A stretch of DNA of 64,000 nt. It comes from a bacterium. GTDB lineage: Bacteria > Spirochaetota > Leptospiria > Leptospirales > Leptonemataceae. The position numbers and the translations under genes are program-made. The DNA is taken from positions 58,435 to 122,434 of the forward strand of contig JANSYA010000012.1 of the NCBI GenBank assembly GCA_024742665.1, in the 5' to 3' direction. The notes beneath the pieces are model-generated. The model was not told the DNA's origin and did no database searches. It worked only from the letters and a program-made list of their open reading frames with translations. Shown here piece after piece: positions 17,114 through 26,172 of the stretch (its first letter is position 1; the number at the start of each line of letters is the position of its first letter).

Positions 17114-17988
17114 CCGGAGATCTGGACGCGGCCGGCGCTGTGCGATTGGCGGAGCACCTGGCGGATTGTTCGGACTGTCGTCGCCACGAGCAGGCGCTGC
17201 TGCGTAAGGTCGAGCTGCTTCGCGCGACGCGTTTGCCCGGGCTTTCCGCCGATTTCAAGTCGCGGCTGTTTCAGCGGCTCGGAATGCCGGCGCCGCGAAG
17301 GCAGGCCGCCGGCATTCGCGGTCGTCTGCCCGTGTTTGCCCTGGCCGCCGCCTGTTTGTGCGCGCTTCTGATCGCGCCAGCCGCTTTGCGAGTCTGGGAG
17401 GGCCTGTCCCCCCGGGATTTCGCCGAGCGCGAAGCCGATCCTGTTGGCGACTTAGAACAAGACCGCCTGGCAGAGTATTTTTTGAACGATGCGCTCTACG
17501 ATTCCCGCGTTCCGACGGAATTGCGAGTCTATTCGAATGCCGCGGTTTCCCATGCGATGATGGCCGCTCTGAAGTCGGGCCTGCCCATGAAGGGCGGGTC
17601 GAAGTCCGCTCCGTCGAAAGCGGGGCCGGGTTCCGGCGAGATGGAACCGTGGTTGCCGCCGGCCGGCGAGCTACTGGTCATCGTGAAAGTCAGTCGCGCC
17701 GATCGCGACGCGGTCGACGCTCGTTTGCGGCGGGCTCTGGTCGGTGAAAATCACGAGACGAAGCTGCGCATCGAATATCGCTTTCCGCCGGAGATTCGGT
17801 GGCGTTGGTTGTTCGCCGCGCTCGCGCTGGAACTTGCGATCCGGCTTTTGCTCTATTTTTCCAATCGCCGTTTGCGTTTGGCGTCTTCGGCGGCGATCTG
17901 GATCTTCGGCTGGTTGAACCTGCCGCTGATGTTCGGACGTTTTTATTTCATGCAGCGGAGCAAGCGCAGAGATTCGGAGCCGGTATAA
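17056..17988 (+). CDS. anti-sigma factor with zinc-finger domain
   Basis: The 310-residue protein starts at a GTG overlapping the sigma gene. The N-terminal anti-sigma domain carries H-x3-C-x2-C (EHLADCSDC). A first TM segment lies near residue 100 (FALAAACLCALLIAPAAL). A periplasmic DUF4349-like region (LLVIVKVSRADRDAVDARL) follows, and two hydrophobic stretches end the protein. It should hold the cognate sigma factor at the membrane until an envelope signal releases it. The signal is unknown. The downstream secreted hydrolase could be a target. Confidence 0.88.
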   Translation: MAKQSQHTAFTDLLIRKHLTGDLDAAGAVRLAEHLADCSDCRRHEQALLRKVELLRATRLPGLSADFKSRLFQRLGMPAPRRQAAGIRGRLPVFALAAACLCALLIAPAALRVWEGLSPRDFAEREADPVGDLEQDRLAEYFLNDALYDSRVPTELRVYSNAAVSHAMMAALKSGLPMKGGSKSAPSKAGPGSGEMEPWLPPAGELLVIVKVSRADRDAVDARLRRALVGENHETKLRIEYRFPPEIRWRWLFAALALELAIRLLLYFSNRRLRLASSAAIWIFGWLNLPLMFGRFYFMQRSKRRDSEPV

Positions 17989-18083
17989 ATAAAACGGCGT
18001 CCCGTTGAACCTTTCGCGACGCGGGGCGTAGTATACGGTACAGAAAACGCTCTCGGTTGCGGGAGAGTTTACAGGAGCCGTTC

Positions 18084-19022
18084 ATGTTTTTCCGAATCTT
18101 TGTATTTCGCGCGCGATTCATAAGCTGTCTGGCGTGCTGTCTCGGCGGCTTCGCGCTCTCGCAAAATATCGAAGCCGTCTCCGATGCCGCCGGTCGCACG
18201 CTGATCGTATCGAGTCGCCACGCGCCCTTTCCGCATCGCGCTCGCGCCGGGGGCCATCGCTATCAAAATCGATATTATGCTTTTCGCAAGCACTACGCCG
18301 ATAGCTCCGTGCTGCTCTATCTCGCGCCGGGAGCGCGACTGGATCGTCCGCTGCCGATCGTGGTGTACCTGCACGGATGGCGAAACGAAATTCGCCGGGC
18401 GAACCGCGAGTTCCGCCTCGTCGAGCAATTCAAGGCTTCCGCATTGCCGGGGCTGTTCGTCGTTCCGCAGCTCGCCCGCGAAGCGGAAGATTCCTTCGGC
18501 GGACGCCTGGAAGACGCCGGCGGTTTCGATCGACTGATTTCGGATCTACTGGGCCAGGTCGCCGCGCTGGCAAGTCGCGCGCACGGCGAAGCACACACGA
18601 TCATTCCCGGCGAAATTATACTCGCCGGTCACAGCGGCGCCTATCGTCCAATGGCGAAAATCATCGCGAAGCCCGGCGCCAACAATCGTCTGGCGCAAAA
18701 GATCCGCACGATCTTTCTTTTCGACGGACTGTACGGATTCGAAGGCGGCTTCGCGCAGTGGCTCAGGTCCGGCGAAGATCGGCGCTTTGTCGCCGTTCAT
18801 ACGCGTTACACGCGGTCGGGGGTTTCGCGCCTGAGTCGGCGGCTTGCCCAGGCGCCGGCCATCGCTTTTACCAGAGACAATGACGACGATGATCTTCCGG
18901 ATATCGCGCGCCGGCCGGCGACGCTGCTCAGCAGTTCTGGCTCGCACGATGAGAGCGTATTCGGTCGCCGGCAATTCGAACGGCTGCTGCGTCAGGCCGC
19001 CGTTCGAATTGCCGGGCGGTGA
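18084..19022 (+). CDS. secreted alpha/beta hydrolase-like protein
   Basis: The 312-residue protein starts at the ATG at 18084, 7 bp after AGGAG. The N-terminus is a signal peptide with Cys-rich h-region (ARFISCLACCLGGFALS). Hydrolase landmarks are IVVYLHGWRNE (oxyanion strand), ILAGHSGAYRPM (nucleophile elbow G-H-S-G-A) and a late SSSGSHDESV segment with a candidate His. It is unrelated in detail to the 11-15 kb triplet. It lies 95 bp after the anti-sigma gene. Substrate unknown. Confidence 0.75.
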   Translation: MFFRIFVFRARFISCLACCLGGFALSQNIEAVSDAAGRTLIVSSRHAPFPHRARAGGHRYQNRYYAFRKHYADSSVLLYLAPGARLDRPLPIVVYLHGWRNEIRRANREFRLVEQFKASALPGLFVVPQLAREAEDSFGGRLEDAGGFDRLISDLLGQVAALASRAHGEAHTIIPGEIILAGHSGAYRPMAKIIAKPGANNRLAQKIRTIFLFDGLYGFEGGFAQWLRSGEDRRFVAVHTRYTRSGVSRLSRRLAQAPAIAFTRDNDDDDLPDIARRPATLLSSSGSHDESVFGRRQFERLLRQAAVRIAGR

Positions 19023-19036
19023 AACAGGGGCTGTTT

Positions 19037-19150
19037 GCCGGGGTGAAGTCGCGTGCGGCTGTCAGGTCATTTCCATGAGCTGCTGAAATTTGCCGTCTTC
19101 ACCGCGAAGGAAAAGCGAAGTAGTACTGCGGGGCCAGATCGCACGTCGAG
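19037..19150 (-). pseudogene. decayed 3' fragment of the DUF1963-like gene
   Basis: Reading the minus strand, residues like PCSTCDLAPQYYFAFPSR, then after a stop and frameshift DGKFQQLMEMT, match the C-terminus of the intact gene at 25470-26102 (PCSNYDLMPQYYYLFSF and GEFQQLMEMT). The similarity continues past the stop codon into the flank (GAAGTCGCGTGCGG). It is a truncated, frameshifted copy. Confidence 0.8.
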
Positions 19151-19247
19151 CAGGGGACGGTGCCGCGGGCCGCGGCAATGATACTACATCGATGCCATCG
19201 ATGCGTGTGCAGGACGCTGGATCTATTCTGTGTCGTTTGGTGAGTCG

Positions 19248-19383
19248 GCGGGAGGTCTTTCTACTCTTTCATTTTCAGGGCGTCGCCCAGAGCGATATCG
19301 CCGCCAACCTTAAGGTTTCCGTACGAACGGTTAAGTCGCGACTCTTTCATGAGCACAAGGGACTGTTTTCATCGATACAGTAA
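19248..19383 (+). pseudogene. decayed C-terminal copy of the ECF sigma factor
   Basis: The segment encodes REVFLLFHFQGVAQSDIAAN, then LKVSVRTVKSRLFHEHKG, nearly identical to region 4 of the sigma factor at 16457. It lacks regions 1-3 and an own start. The DNA similarity runs from about 19248 to 19445 against 16909-17110. Confidence 0.85.
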
Positions 19384-19390
19384 AAAAGCG

Positions 19391-19454
19391 TGACCCGAAA
19401 AAATCAACATGCGGCTTTATTGATCTGCTCATCGAGAAGCATCTGATACAGTGA
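19391..19454 (+). pseudogene. remnant of the anti-sigma gene start
   Basis: Directly after the sigma fragment, GTG-ACC begins a stretch homologous to the anti-sigma N-terminus (KNQHAA, then IDLLIEKHL after loss of one T). A stop follows at about 19452. It shows that the sigma/anti-sigma junction was copied as a block and then decayed. Confidence 0.7.
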
Positions 19455-19882
19455 AGTGAAATTCCCGCTGATTTCTTCGTATCCAAAAAGCCTCAATCCC
19501 GGCGTCGCCCACAGGGAGGACACCGTGAATTCCGTGGTTCCGGCCCGGCACGAAATATCAACATCGTACTTAGAATCAGACGCGAGAAGCTGCGGCCGCC
19601 TGGATTTCCGAACGGGATTACGTCACCGTCCCGGAAACGCTTAATATGCTAATCGATAAGCGCGTACACGGTTATTTTCCGACAGTCCGGACCCAATGAT
19701 GAGTATCCTGTGATTTGAAAAAAATATAATAAAAATCTATTTCTTCTTGCCGCTCCTTCTGAAGCATTCTCGAATGTACCGTGTCAGCTTTCGACGGAGG
19801 CAGGTGTTTCCATGAGCTGGCCATGCGTTGTGTGCGTTCCCATATACCAGAAGTGAAAGAGCGATAATCGTGTGCTCCGGAA
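19455..19882. other. gene-free decayed stretch
   Basis: About 430 bp without a convincing gene. It contains AT-rich runs (about 19725-19745) and short phrases echoing neighbouring genes (TTTCCATGAGCTGG near 19809, as in the DUF1963-like 3' end). It probably continues the graveyard region and supplies the promoter for the next gene. Confidence 0.5.
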
Positions 19883-20803
19883 TTGCGATCTTTGATTCAT
19901 AAAAACATAATCATTTGCCGCGAGACGAAAGCTGGAAACCCACGGGCGGGGAATCGAAAGAGAAAATCAGGCGATGCCGGCGCCTGGATAAGAACGACTC
20001 GAATTCTCTCTCGAGCCGTTCTGTTTGTATCGTTCCTGGTACTTACGCAATTCCTGCACGCCGATGTTATCATTTTGCGTTCGGGAAAAAAATATTCGGA
20101 CGTGAAGGCGGTGCCGATGGCGAATTCACACCGGATTCAATTCGCGAATGGTCGTATTCAAAGCATCAGTAACTCGGAAATTCGCAGCGTCCGCCCCGGC
20201 CCTGTAACCTGGAGCGCTCCCACTCGAAGTCGGCGACATTTTCCCAGAGCCGTCCGGCCGCGACCGCCGGTCGTTCCGAAACCGCCAGTGGCTCCGGTTG
20301 AAAAGCAAAGGCCCGCGCCGCCGGTTCCAAATGAACTGTCCCCTGTGGTGAAATCGATGTTATTGCCGGGCTGGGGCCAGTACGCGCAGAAAAGGCGGGG
20401 GGCCGCGGCTCTGTTCGCCCTGGGCGCGATCGTAACGCTTCAAAACTACTGGACGGCCCGACAGGCGCACGCTGCGGCGGAGAGTGACTACAACGATCCA
20501 GTCCCCGTTGGGCTGGTAGCGGCCCAGACCCTGACCGGTTCGCTCAGTATCCTCCAGGCTTTCACGATCAATATTGCTTATCTGTCAGGTAAAGAAAATG
20601 TAGTATTTAAGCGCCAGAATGAAGGCAACCTGATGCTGGGCGCCCTGGTTTCGATCTGGTTCTGGAATGTACTTGATGTGATATTTCATAGCGATCACTG
20701 GAAAAAAGACGGGCAGTTACTCGGCGGTCATAGCGATACGCCAGATTTTCGCTTGACCGTCCAGAAAGACGGTTTCAGCGTCGGGCTGAGTTTTACTTTA
20801 TGA
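19883..20803 (+). CDS. exported Pro-rich membrane protein (DUF5683-like)
   Basis: A signal-like segment (RAVLFVSFLVLTQFLHA) precedes a short beta motif, VIILRSGKKYSDVKAVPMAN then NGRIQSISNSEIRSV. A Pro-rich linker (residues about 115-150) and a DUF5683-like region (SPVVKSMLLPGWGQYAQKRR) with two or three TM helices follow. The listed TTG start at 19883 leaves about 45 residues before the signal; no ATG or GTG lies nearer, so the start is uncertain. The LRSGK...ANG motif recurs at the C-terminus of the FecR protein downstream. It overlaps the next small gene by 4 bp. Confidence 0.7.
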   Translation: MRSLIHKNIIICRETKAGNPRAGNRKRKSGDAGAWIRTTRILSRAVLFVSFLVLTQFLHADVIILRSGKKYSDVKAVPMANSHRIQFANGRIQSISNSEIRSVRPGPVTWSAPTRSRRHFPRAVRPRPPVVPKPPVAPVEKQRPAPPVPNELSPVVKSMLLPGWGQYAQKRRGAAALFALGAIVTLQNYWTARQAHAAAESDYNDPVPVGLVAAQTLTGSLSILQAFTINIAYLSGKENVVFKRQNEGNLMLGALVSIWFWNVLDVIFHSDHWKKDGQLLGGHSDTPDFRLTVQKDGFSVGLSFTL

Positions 20804-20991
20804 GGCCGCGCTTCGTAATTCTGTTACTGGCATCCGCCGGCCTGCTCTTTTCGGGCGGTACATGCCTTGTGTCGGACCTGAGTAACGACTTCGACCTGAA
20901 AAGCCCGCAGGGTTATCTTTTGTTTCTGGGCGCGCAAGCCGGGTGCCGTTTTGATGAGGGCGCCTTCGACTCGTGCACCTTTGGGCCCTGA
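20800..20991 (+). CDS. 63-residue exported protein or lipoprotein
   Basis: The ATG overlaps the upstream stop (ATGA), implying translational coupling. The signal peptide (FVILLLASAGLLFSGGTC) ends at a lipobox-like GGTC. The mature part is short and ends CRFDEGAFDSCTFGP. This resembles the end of the lipoprotein at 23041 (CQFDVGLFDSSCLYN), suggesting a shared C-terminal Cys motif. Function unknown. Confidence 0.65.
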   Translation: MRPRFVILLLASAGLLFSGGTCLVSDLSNDFDLKSPQGYLLFLGAQAGCRFDEGAFDSCTFGP

Positions 20992-21028
20992 TCGGACCCA
21001 AACCGCTTCTGTTAGTGTTAGCGATCCC

Positions 21029-21583
21029 ATGAGCGATCCCCAAACTACATTCACCACGCTGACCACATCGGAACTGGAAGCTTTCCTGGCCGAACACGGG
21101 GATCGGATTTACACCTATTTGTGTATCCTCTGCAAGAGTGAGGATCAGGCGGCCGACGCTTTGCAAAACGCCTGTATTAAATTTATGGAGCAGGTGGGCC
21201 AGGGGAAAGTCCGTCGCGAAACCGCGTCGCAGTATCTCGCGACGATCGCGAAGAACGACTTTCTCAACCGCAAGCGCAAAGAAGCGCGCGAAGTGCCCCT
21301 CGCTGACGATGAGTCAGACGCCCCGGCGGACGCGCGCGCGGATCGTGAGCGGGTCACGCGGGAGATTCGCCTGGTCCTGTTTGAAACCCTGGAGGATCCC
21401 GATGTCCCGCCGGACGTCGCAGCGGTCATGCGCCTGCGTTTCTTAAATCAAGCCGACGTGAGTAAGATCTGTAGCGAGACCGGTCGATCCCAGGCCACTG
21501 TGTATCGTTTGATGGAAAAGGCGCTCAGTATTCTCGCCGAAGCATGTCGCAAGGCGGGGCTTCACCTGGAGGATCTACAATGA
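21029..21583 (+). CDS. ECF-type sigma factor, divergent
   Basis: The 184-residue protein has region 2-like sequence (FLAEHGDRIYTYLCILCKSE, then DQAADALQNACIKFMEQV, then ETASQYLATIAKNDFLNRKR) and a region 4 helix-turn-helix (NQADVSKICSETGRSQATVY). The start MSDPQTTF at 21029 was preferred over 20951, which overlaps the upstream gene. The stop overlaps the ATG of the FecR gene (ATGA), so the two are coupled. It likely directs transcription in response to the FecR partner. Confidence 0.87.
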   Translation: MSDPQTTFTTLTTSELEAFLAEHGDRIYTYLCILCKSEDQAADALQNACIKFMEQVGQGKVRRETASQYLATIAKNDFLNRKRKEAREVPLADDESDAPADARADRERVTREIRLVLFETLEDPDVPPDVAAVMRLRFLNQADVSKICSETGRSQATVYRLMEKALSILAEACRKAGLHLEDLQ

Positions 21584-22917
21584 GTGATCAATCCATGAAG
21601 CGGGAAGAGCTCGCGCGTAAGCTGCTGGAAGATCCGACCCAGGACTGGCCGGAAGATCTACAGGCGCTCAACGTTCCGGTCAGACCAATGCCGGCCGCCC
21701 TGCGCCAGAAACTGGTCGGGCTCGCGAATTCCGATGACGGGGCCGGAGCTGAGTCCGTGTCATCGAAAACGCCGCCAAAAGCTTCCGCGAATAAGATCGT
21801 GTTTCGCATCGCGACGGCGGCGGCGTTCGGCGGAGCAGTCGCGGCCGCGTTTGCGTTTTATCTTACGATCTTTCGCGTTGAGGCTCCCCACGCGACCCTC
21901 GTCTTCGCGGAAGGCCGGGTCACTCGCGAAGAGCAACCGCTCCAGGTCGGCGACAAACTGCGCGAAGGCGATGCGATCGTCGCAGGCGAGCAGGCTCTCG
22001 CCGTGCTTGCAGCGAAAGACGCCGGTCGCGAGTTTCTGCTCCGCTTGCGGGGGGACGCGACGCTCAGCTTTGAAACTCTGCAGTCGAGTCTGGTTCAGGC
22101 GCGGCTCAAGCGGGGGCGCATTTACGCGAAGGCGTCGGCGGACGCGTCGGCGGATCGCTGGCCGTTACGGATCGTGACACCTCTGGCGGTGGCGTCGGTG
22201 CGGGGAACTGAATTCACTGTGGAATCGCCGGGGGCGGATACGGTGCTTGCGACTCAGGAAGGTTCGGTCGAATTCCGTCGACGCTGGGCCGCGCTCGAAG
22301 ATCTTCCGCCGCAATTATTTGAACAAAGCGAATTTTTATCCGACGCCCGCCGAATTTTTATAGATGCATCCGCGACTGTACCGGCGGACTCGCAGTCGAC
22401 TGTAAGCGCGCAGGACTTCGCGCGGCGAGTCGGCGACGCGGGCGAAATCGCGAAGGTACTCAGCGCCTCGTCGATCGCTGATCTGCGGGGGCGTTCGTCG
22501 ACGACGGGGGAAGAAATCAAAGCGGCTCTCGCTGAATTAGAACAATCGTTCCCAACACATGAAGATCGTACGGAAAGTTTAGGGCTTCTGAAAGCGGCCT
22601 TCGGCGATTCGCCGGCCGTACAACCCGTCGCCTTCGAAGATATGCAGGAGCGCAGGTTCGCTTTGATTGAGCCGGCTGACAAAGAACGTGAGGCGCGGTA
22701 TCTGGAGATCCGCGCGGCACAACCCGAAATGGACGCCGAGACCTTCCGGCGCGAGGCGCTCCGCGCTCTCGGAAAACCCCCGCAGACCGTCATTTTGAAA
22801 AACGGCGAAACCATCTTTGGCGTAATCTTCGGCGAAAACGCGAATTATCGCATTTATACGGCGGATGGAATTCGTGTTGTCGCGCCCGCAGAGGTCGAAG
22901 AGATCCTGTTTAACTGA
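21580..22917 (+). CDS. FecR-domain membrane regulator
   Basis: The 445-residue protein has a cytoplasmic N-terminus and one TM segment at about residues 75-95 (ATAAAFGGAVAAAFAFYLTI). A FecR domain follows (GDKLREGDAIVAGEQALAVL, PLAVASVRGTEFTVESPG, ATQEGSVEF), then a helical region. The C-terminal motif (VILKNGETIFGVIFGENANY and RIYTADGIRVV) resembles the N-terminal motif of the 19883 protein. It should regulate the coupled sigma factor. No TonB receptor is nearby, so the classical iron-citrate role does not apply. Confidence 0.88.
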   Translation: MSDQSMKREELARKLLEDPTQDWPEDLQALNVPVRPMPAALRQKLVGLANSDDGAGAESVSSKTPPKASANKIVFRIATAAAFGGAVAAAFAFYLTIFRVEAPHATLVFAEGRVTREEQPLQVGDKLREGDAIVAGEQALAVLAAKDAGREFLLRLRGDATLSFETLQSSLVQARLKRGRIYAKASADASADRWPLRIVTPLAVASVRGTEFTVESPGADTVLATQEGSVEFRRRWAALEDLPPQLFEQSEFLSDARRIFIDASATVPADSQSTVSAQDFARRVGDAGEIAKVLSASSIADLRGRSSTTGEEIKAALAELEQSFPTHEDRTESLGLLKAAFGDSPAVQPVAFEDMQERRFALIEPADKEREARYLEIRAAQPEMDAETFRREALRALGKPPQTVILKNGETIFGVIFGENANYRIYTADGIRVVAPAEVEEILFN

Positions 22918-23040
22918 AAAAAACACCGATCGTTTCTTTTTTTTGAGAAAATAAGCTTCCGAAAACCTATTTCAGTCAGAGCCGGCGCGACAGAATCCAT
23001 CTGTCTCATCCGGTTACTCTAACAGGAATGAGGTATACGG

Positions 23041-24519
23041 ATGAAACCAGGTAAGACATGGCTTCTGTGCTTGATCTTCCTGTCTGTTGCGGGTTGCGAG
23101 AAGCAGGGGTCGGATAGTAATTCCGGATCCGATTGGTTGCTCGCGCTCGGTGCGACGACTCAATTGAGAGCGACGCCGACGGACGGAGGAACAGTGCAGA
23201 CGCCGACGATGAGTCTCACAGTGCCCCAGGGCGCACTAGAAGAAGAGACGACGATCACATATCAACCAATTGAGATGCCGGAAGGCGACGGTTCGATCGC
23301 TCCGCTCCAGGCAGGATATAAATTCGGGCCCGCGGGGCTGCAGTTTAATAAACCGGCTGTGCTGAAGATTTGTTACGACGCGAAAGACGTGATCGCTCGC
23401 GGACTTCAGGAAAAAACAATGCAGATCCAGTATCACGATCCTGACACAGGCGAATTCGTGAGTATGGGCGGCGACGTGGACCTGGTAAATCACTGCGTAA
23501 CATCGCCGATTTATCATTTTTCGACGTACGTGCTGACGGCGCAAATTCTCGCGGTCACGAACAACGCGCCGACCATCGGCGGTGCTTCGTTTTTTCCCGG
23601 TCGCTTAATTGAGGGCCTGCCCGCGACGGTCCGCAGCAGCATTCGCGACTGGGATCCAGGTTCGGCGATCGCGACCGCGCGTTTTTATTACCGGACCGCC
23701 GGCAGCGGCGCTGCCTTTCAGAATATCGCCATGCTTCCGGAAGCGAACGACGGCGCGGGGCAGTTTTTTACGGCTAAGATTCCCGGAGTGGATATTACGG
23801 CCGCCGGCCTTGAATACTATATCGAGGCCTTCGATACCCTGAACGCCAGCAGAACCCGGCCGGCCGCGGCGCCCACGACATTCAGCACGGTCGCCGGACA
23901 ATTGCCGCACCCGACGACGCCGATTCGTTTTCAGACGACTGTTACCCAAATGACCGCCGGATTCTCCCGCGATCTGACGGTGCAGGTGCGCGGCAACGTT
24001 TCGGGAACCAACTATCCGGTGCCGGCCGACACGCTGAGTTTCGCCGGCGGAAAGGGAACCACCGCCCGACCTAACTGGCTCAGCACCCGTTATACGGCGG
24101 AGATTATGGGCAGTTCCGCGCTGGACGCGACCTACGGCAGTCTGAATCTTTCGCAGCCCGTCACGGTCTATCCGGGATTGCTCACGCGCATTGAAGTGTT
24201 GTACAACGGCGCGGTGCTTCCCGACCCGCTGAACGTCGACGCGGGCAGCGTGACCCAGCTGGACGCGGTCGGTTACGACGCCTACGATAACTTTACGTTT
24301 GTTTTGCCGAATTTTACGACGGCGGGCGGCATCGGCAGTTTCGGCGGTCCGGCGAATTACGCGCAACTCTTCGCGGCGAATCTGGCCGTGGATACGTCAG
24401 GAACGATCACGGCGACGGTCGGCGGACTTTCGGCCACGTACAATATCTTTCTGAACGGCAGCGGCGCGGCCTGTCAGTTCGACGTGGGGCTCTTTGATAG
24501 CTCGTGTCTGTACAACTGA
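23041..24519 (+). CDS. ZU5-like domain lipoprotein
   Basis: The 492-residue lipoprotein has a canonical lipobox (LSVAGC, Cys about 19) and a GGAATGAGGT ribosome site. The N-terminal module (DGGTVQTPTMSLTVPQGALE, then YKFGPAGLQFNKPAVLKICY) resembles ZU5 domains. Ig-like beta modules follow, and the end is CQFDVGLFDSSCLYN, shared in style with the small protein at 20800. Outer-membrane or surface location inferred. It is possibly part of the FecR/sigma regulon. Confidence 0.8.
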   Translation: MKPGKTWLLCLIFLSVAGCEKQGSDSNSGSDWLLALGATTQLRATPTDGGTVQTPTMSLTVPQGALEEETTITYQPIEMPEGDGSIAPLQAGYKFGPAGLQFNKPAVLKICYDAKDVIARGLQEKTMQIQYHDPDTGEFVSMGGDVDLVNHCVTSPIYHFSTYVLTAQILAVTNNAPTIGGASFFPGRLIEGLPATVRSSIRDWDPGSAIATARFYYRTAGSGAAFQNIAMLPEANDGAGQFFTAKIPGVDITAAGLEYYIEAFDTLNASRTRPAAAPTTFSTVAGQLPHPTTPIRFQTTVTQMTAGFSRDLTVQVRGNVSGTNYPVPADTLSFAGGKGTTARPNWLSTRYTAEIMGSSALDATYGSLNLSQPVTVYPGLLTRIEVLYNGAVLPDPLNVDAGSVTQLDAVGYDAYDNFTFVLPNFTTAGGIGSFGGPANYAQLFAANLAVDTSGTITATVGGLSATYNIFLNGSGAACQFDVGLFDSSCLYN

Positions 24520-24566
24520 GCGCGCGTCGCTCAAGCAAGTTTCAAATCAATCAACGGAGTAATACA

Positions 24567-25151
24567 ATGAAATCAATCAAAAACATCAAAACGAAAACCG
24601 CTGAATATATTAAGAGCGGTTTCTTTAAAGGCGTGGGTCTCGGCGCGGGCCTCTTAACCACCAGCCTCTTCGCCGCCGCCGCCGCCATCAACGTCTTCGC
24701 TCCCGGTGAAGTGATCAGCTCGACCAAAATCAACGAGAATTTCGCGATCGCGGCGCCCGAAGGCGCGGTCATGGCTTTTTTCCTGGCGTCGTGCCCGAAC
24801 GGCTGGGCGCCGGCCGACGGTACGAACGGCACGCCGGATTTGCGCGGTCGTTTTATTCGCGGTCTGGATGACGCGGGCACGGGCGCTGCTGGCGCAGATC
24901 CTTCCGGCGTTCGTGCGCTGGGCAATGAACAGCTCGACGCTTTTCAGGGACATCGCATGGGTGCGCCAAACGGCGGTGCATTCGCAGTAAGTCAGCCGCA
25001 ACCGACTCTTGTATTTGATGCGGTCAGCGGTGGTTCCTTTTCTCCTACAACTGGAGACCCTGTGACTGACGGCGTAAATGGCACACCGCGGACCAGCTCC
25101 GAAACGCGGCCGCGCAACGTTGCTCTGATCTACTGCATGCGAAAAAACTAA
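24567..25151 (+). CDS. phage tail-collar-like exported protein
   Basis: The 194-residue protein starts at MKSIKNIK (ATG 24567, after ACGGAG). A hydrophobic segment near residues 22-40 may be a signal. The core PEGAVMAFFLASCPNGWAPA then TPDLRGRFIRGLDDAGTGAA is the tail-collar (PF07484-like) signature, and it ends RPRNVALIYCMRKN, as these proteins typically do. No phage genes surround it, so it is more likely a host surface protein. It ends shortly before a strong terminator. Confidence 0.82.
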   Translation: MKSIKNIKTKTAEYIKSGFFKGVGLGAGLLTTSLFAAAAAINVFAPGEVISSTKINENFAIAAPEGAVMAFFLASCPNGWAPADGTNGTPDLRGRFIRGLDDAGTGAAGADPSGVRALGNEQLDAFQGHRMGAPNGGAFAVSQPQPTLVFDAVSGGSFSPTTGDPVTDGVNGTPRTSSETRPRNVALIYCMRKN

Positions 25152-25231
25152 CTGTTTCGGGAAATCGATCGCGGCGTCTCCCGGCCCTGACGGGCCCAGG
25201 ACGCCGCGTGATCTTAGATGTTCCACTTGTT

Positions 25232-25258
25232 AGCGGCACCTTTCGGTGCCGCTTTTTT
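25232..25258 (+). terminator. strong rho-independent terminator
   Basis: The 9-bp stem AGCGGCACC/GGTGCCGCT (loop TTTC) runs straight into TTTTTT. It lies 80 bp after the tail-collar-like gene and closes the plus-strand block. The remaining gap to 25470 shows no gene; its last 20-30 bp belong to the flank duplicated at 19037. Confidence 0.93.
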
Positions 25259-25469
25259 GACGAAAGGATTCCGCAACGGTCGCATGTGTTTGCGTCATAC
25301 GTAAAAAACATTCCTGAAAAATGGAGCGACCCGTGAGGGAATTTAGAAAAAGTATAACCACGGCGATTCTTAATGTGAATTTCTAAAGGCCCATTCAGCG
25401 ATGCTTCTTTCGAATTTCGTTGATGTGAATCGTACGTCGCAACTTCCGGGGCGAAGTCGCGTGCGGCCG

Positions 25470-26102
25470 TCAGGTCATTTCCATGAGCTGCTGAAATTCG
25501 CCGTTGGCGCCGTCCGGGGCGCCGAAGCTGAAGAGATAGTAGTACTGCGGCATAAGGTCATAATTAGAGCAGGGCAACTCCGCCGCAAATCCCGGACCGT
25601 CGTCGGGAACCGTGCCCTGCACATAGCAGGGATATCCGCCGCCGATCCGGAGCTGTTGCAGGGCATCGGGAAAACCTGCGTCATCGCAGCGTTCGCTGAA
25701 CACGGTGCCCCAGGAGTCTTCGGTGTCGACATACTGTGAAGGCGGGCCGATTTCAATTTCAAAGCGATCGAAGCTCAGATATTTTCCGCGTCGCTCGATG
25801 TACTCTTTCGGCAGCGGCGATTCTTCGAAAGGCCGCACGGAACGCCAGTCGCATTCGAATTCAGTGATGCGGCCGTCGACGGTCTTCCACGCGAGAAAAT
25901 CCACAGCGGGATCTTCGTAGTATAAAAACACGCCCCGCCCCTGGTCGCCTTCACCGACCAGGCTCAGATCGAAGCTTGCCACCGGTAGAAAACGTTCCGC
26001 CAGTTCCGCGCTCCAGTTCGCAAAGACGCTGGCGGGATCGGGAAAGAGCTCAAAGTCCGTCGGATTTTTACTCGAACGAGCCACGTGAACAGTCCGTTTC
26101 AT
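25470..26102 (-). CDS. DUF1963 (YwqG)-like protein
   Basis: The 210-residue soluble protein has LRIGGGYPCYVQGTVPDD and MPQYYYLFSFGAPDGANGEF, in the order of YwqG/DUF1963 proteins, whose function is unknown. The assignment is by motif resemblance. A truncated, frameshifted copy of its 3' end lies at 19037-19150. It is downstream of the giant lipoprotein gene on the same strand, with the hairpin array in the 360-bp gap. Confidence 0.65.
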   Translation of the reverse strand: MKRTVHVARSSKNPTDFELFPDPASVFANWSAELAERFLPVASFDLSLVGEGDQGRGVFLYYEDPAVDFLAWKTVDGRITEFECDWRSVRPFEESPLPKEYIERRGKYLSFDRFEIEIGPPSQYVDTEDSWGTVFSERCDDAGFPDALQQLRIGGGYPCYVQGTVPDDGPGFAAELPCSNYDLMPQYYYLFSFGAPDGANGEFQQLMEMT

Positions 26103-26172
26103 GCGGAATTCTATCGGTGTGCGAAGCCCGGGTCAAGCCCAATGCGAATCAGATGCGATTCGGCGCGCGGGC

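Noticed and set aside
24567..25151. Prophage remnant, because of the tail-collar-like domain
   Set aside because: No other phage gene, integrase or attachment repeat lies nearby, and a hydrophobic N-terminus fits a host exported protein.
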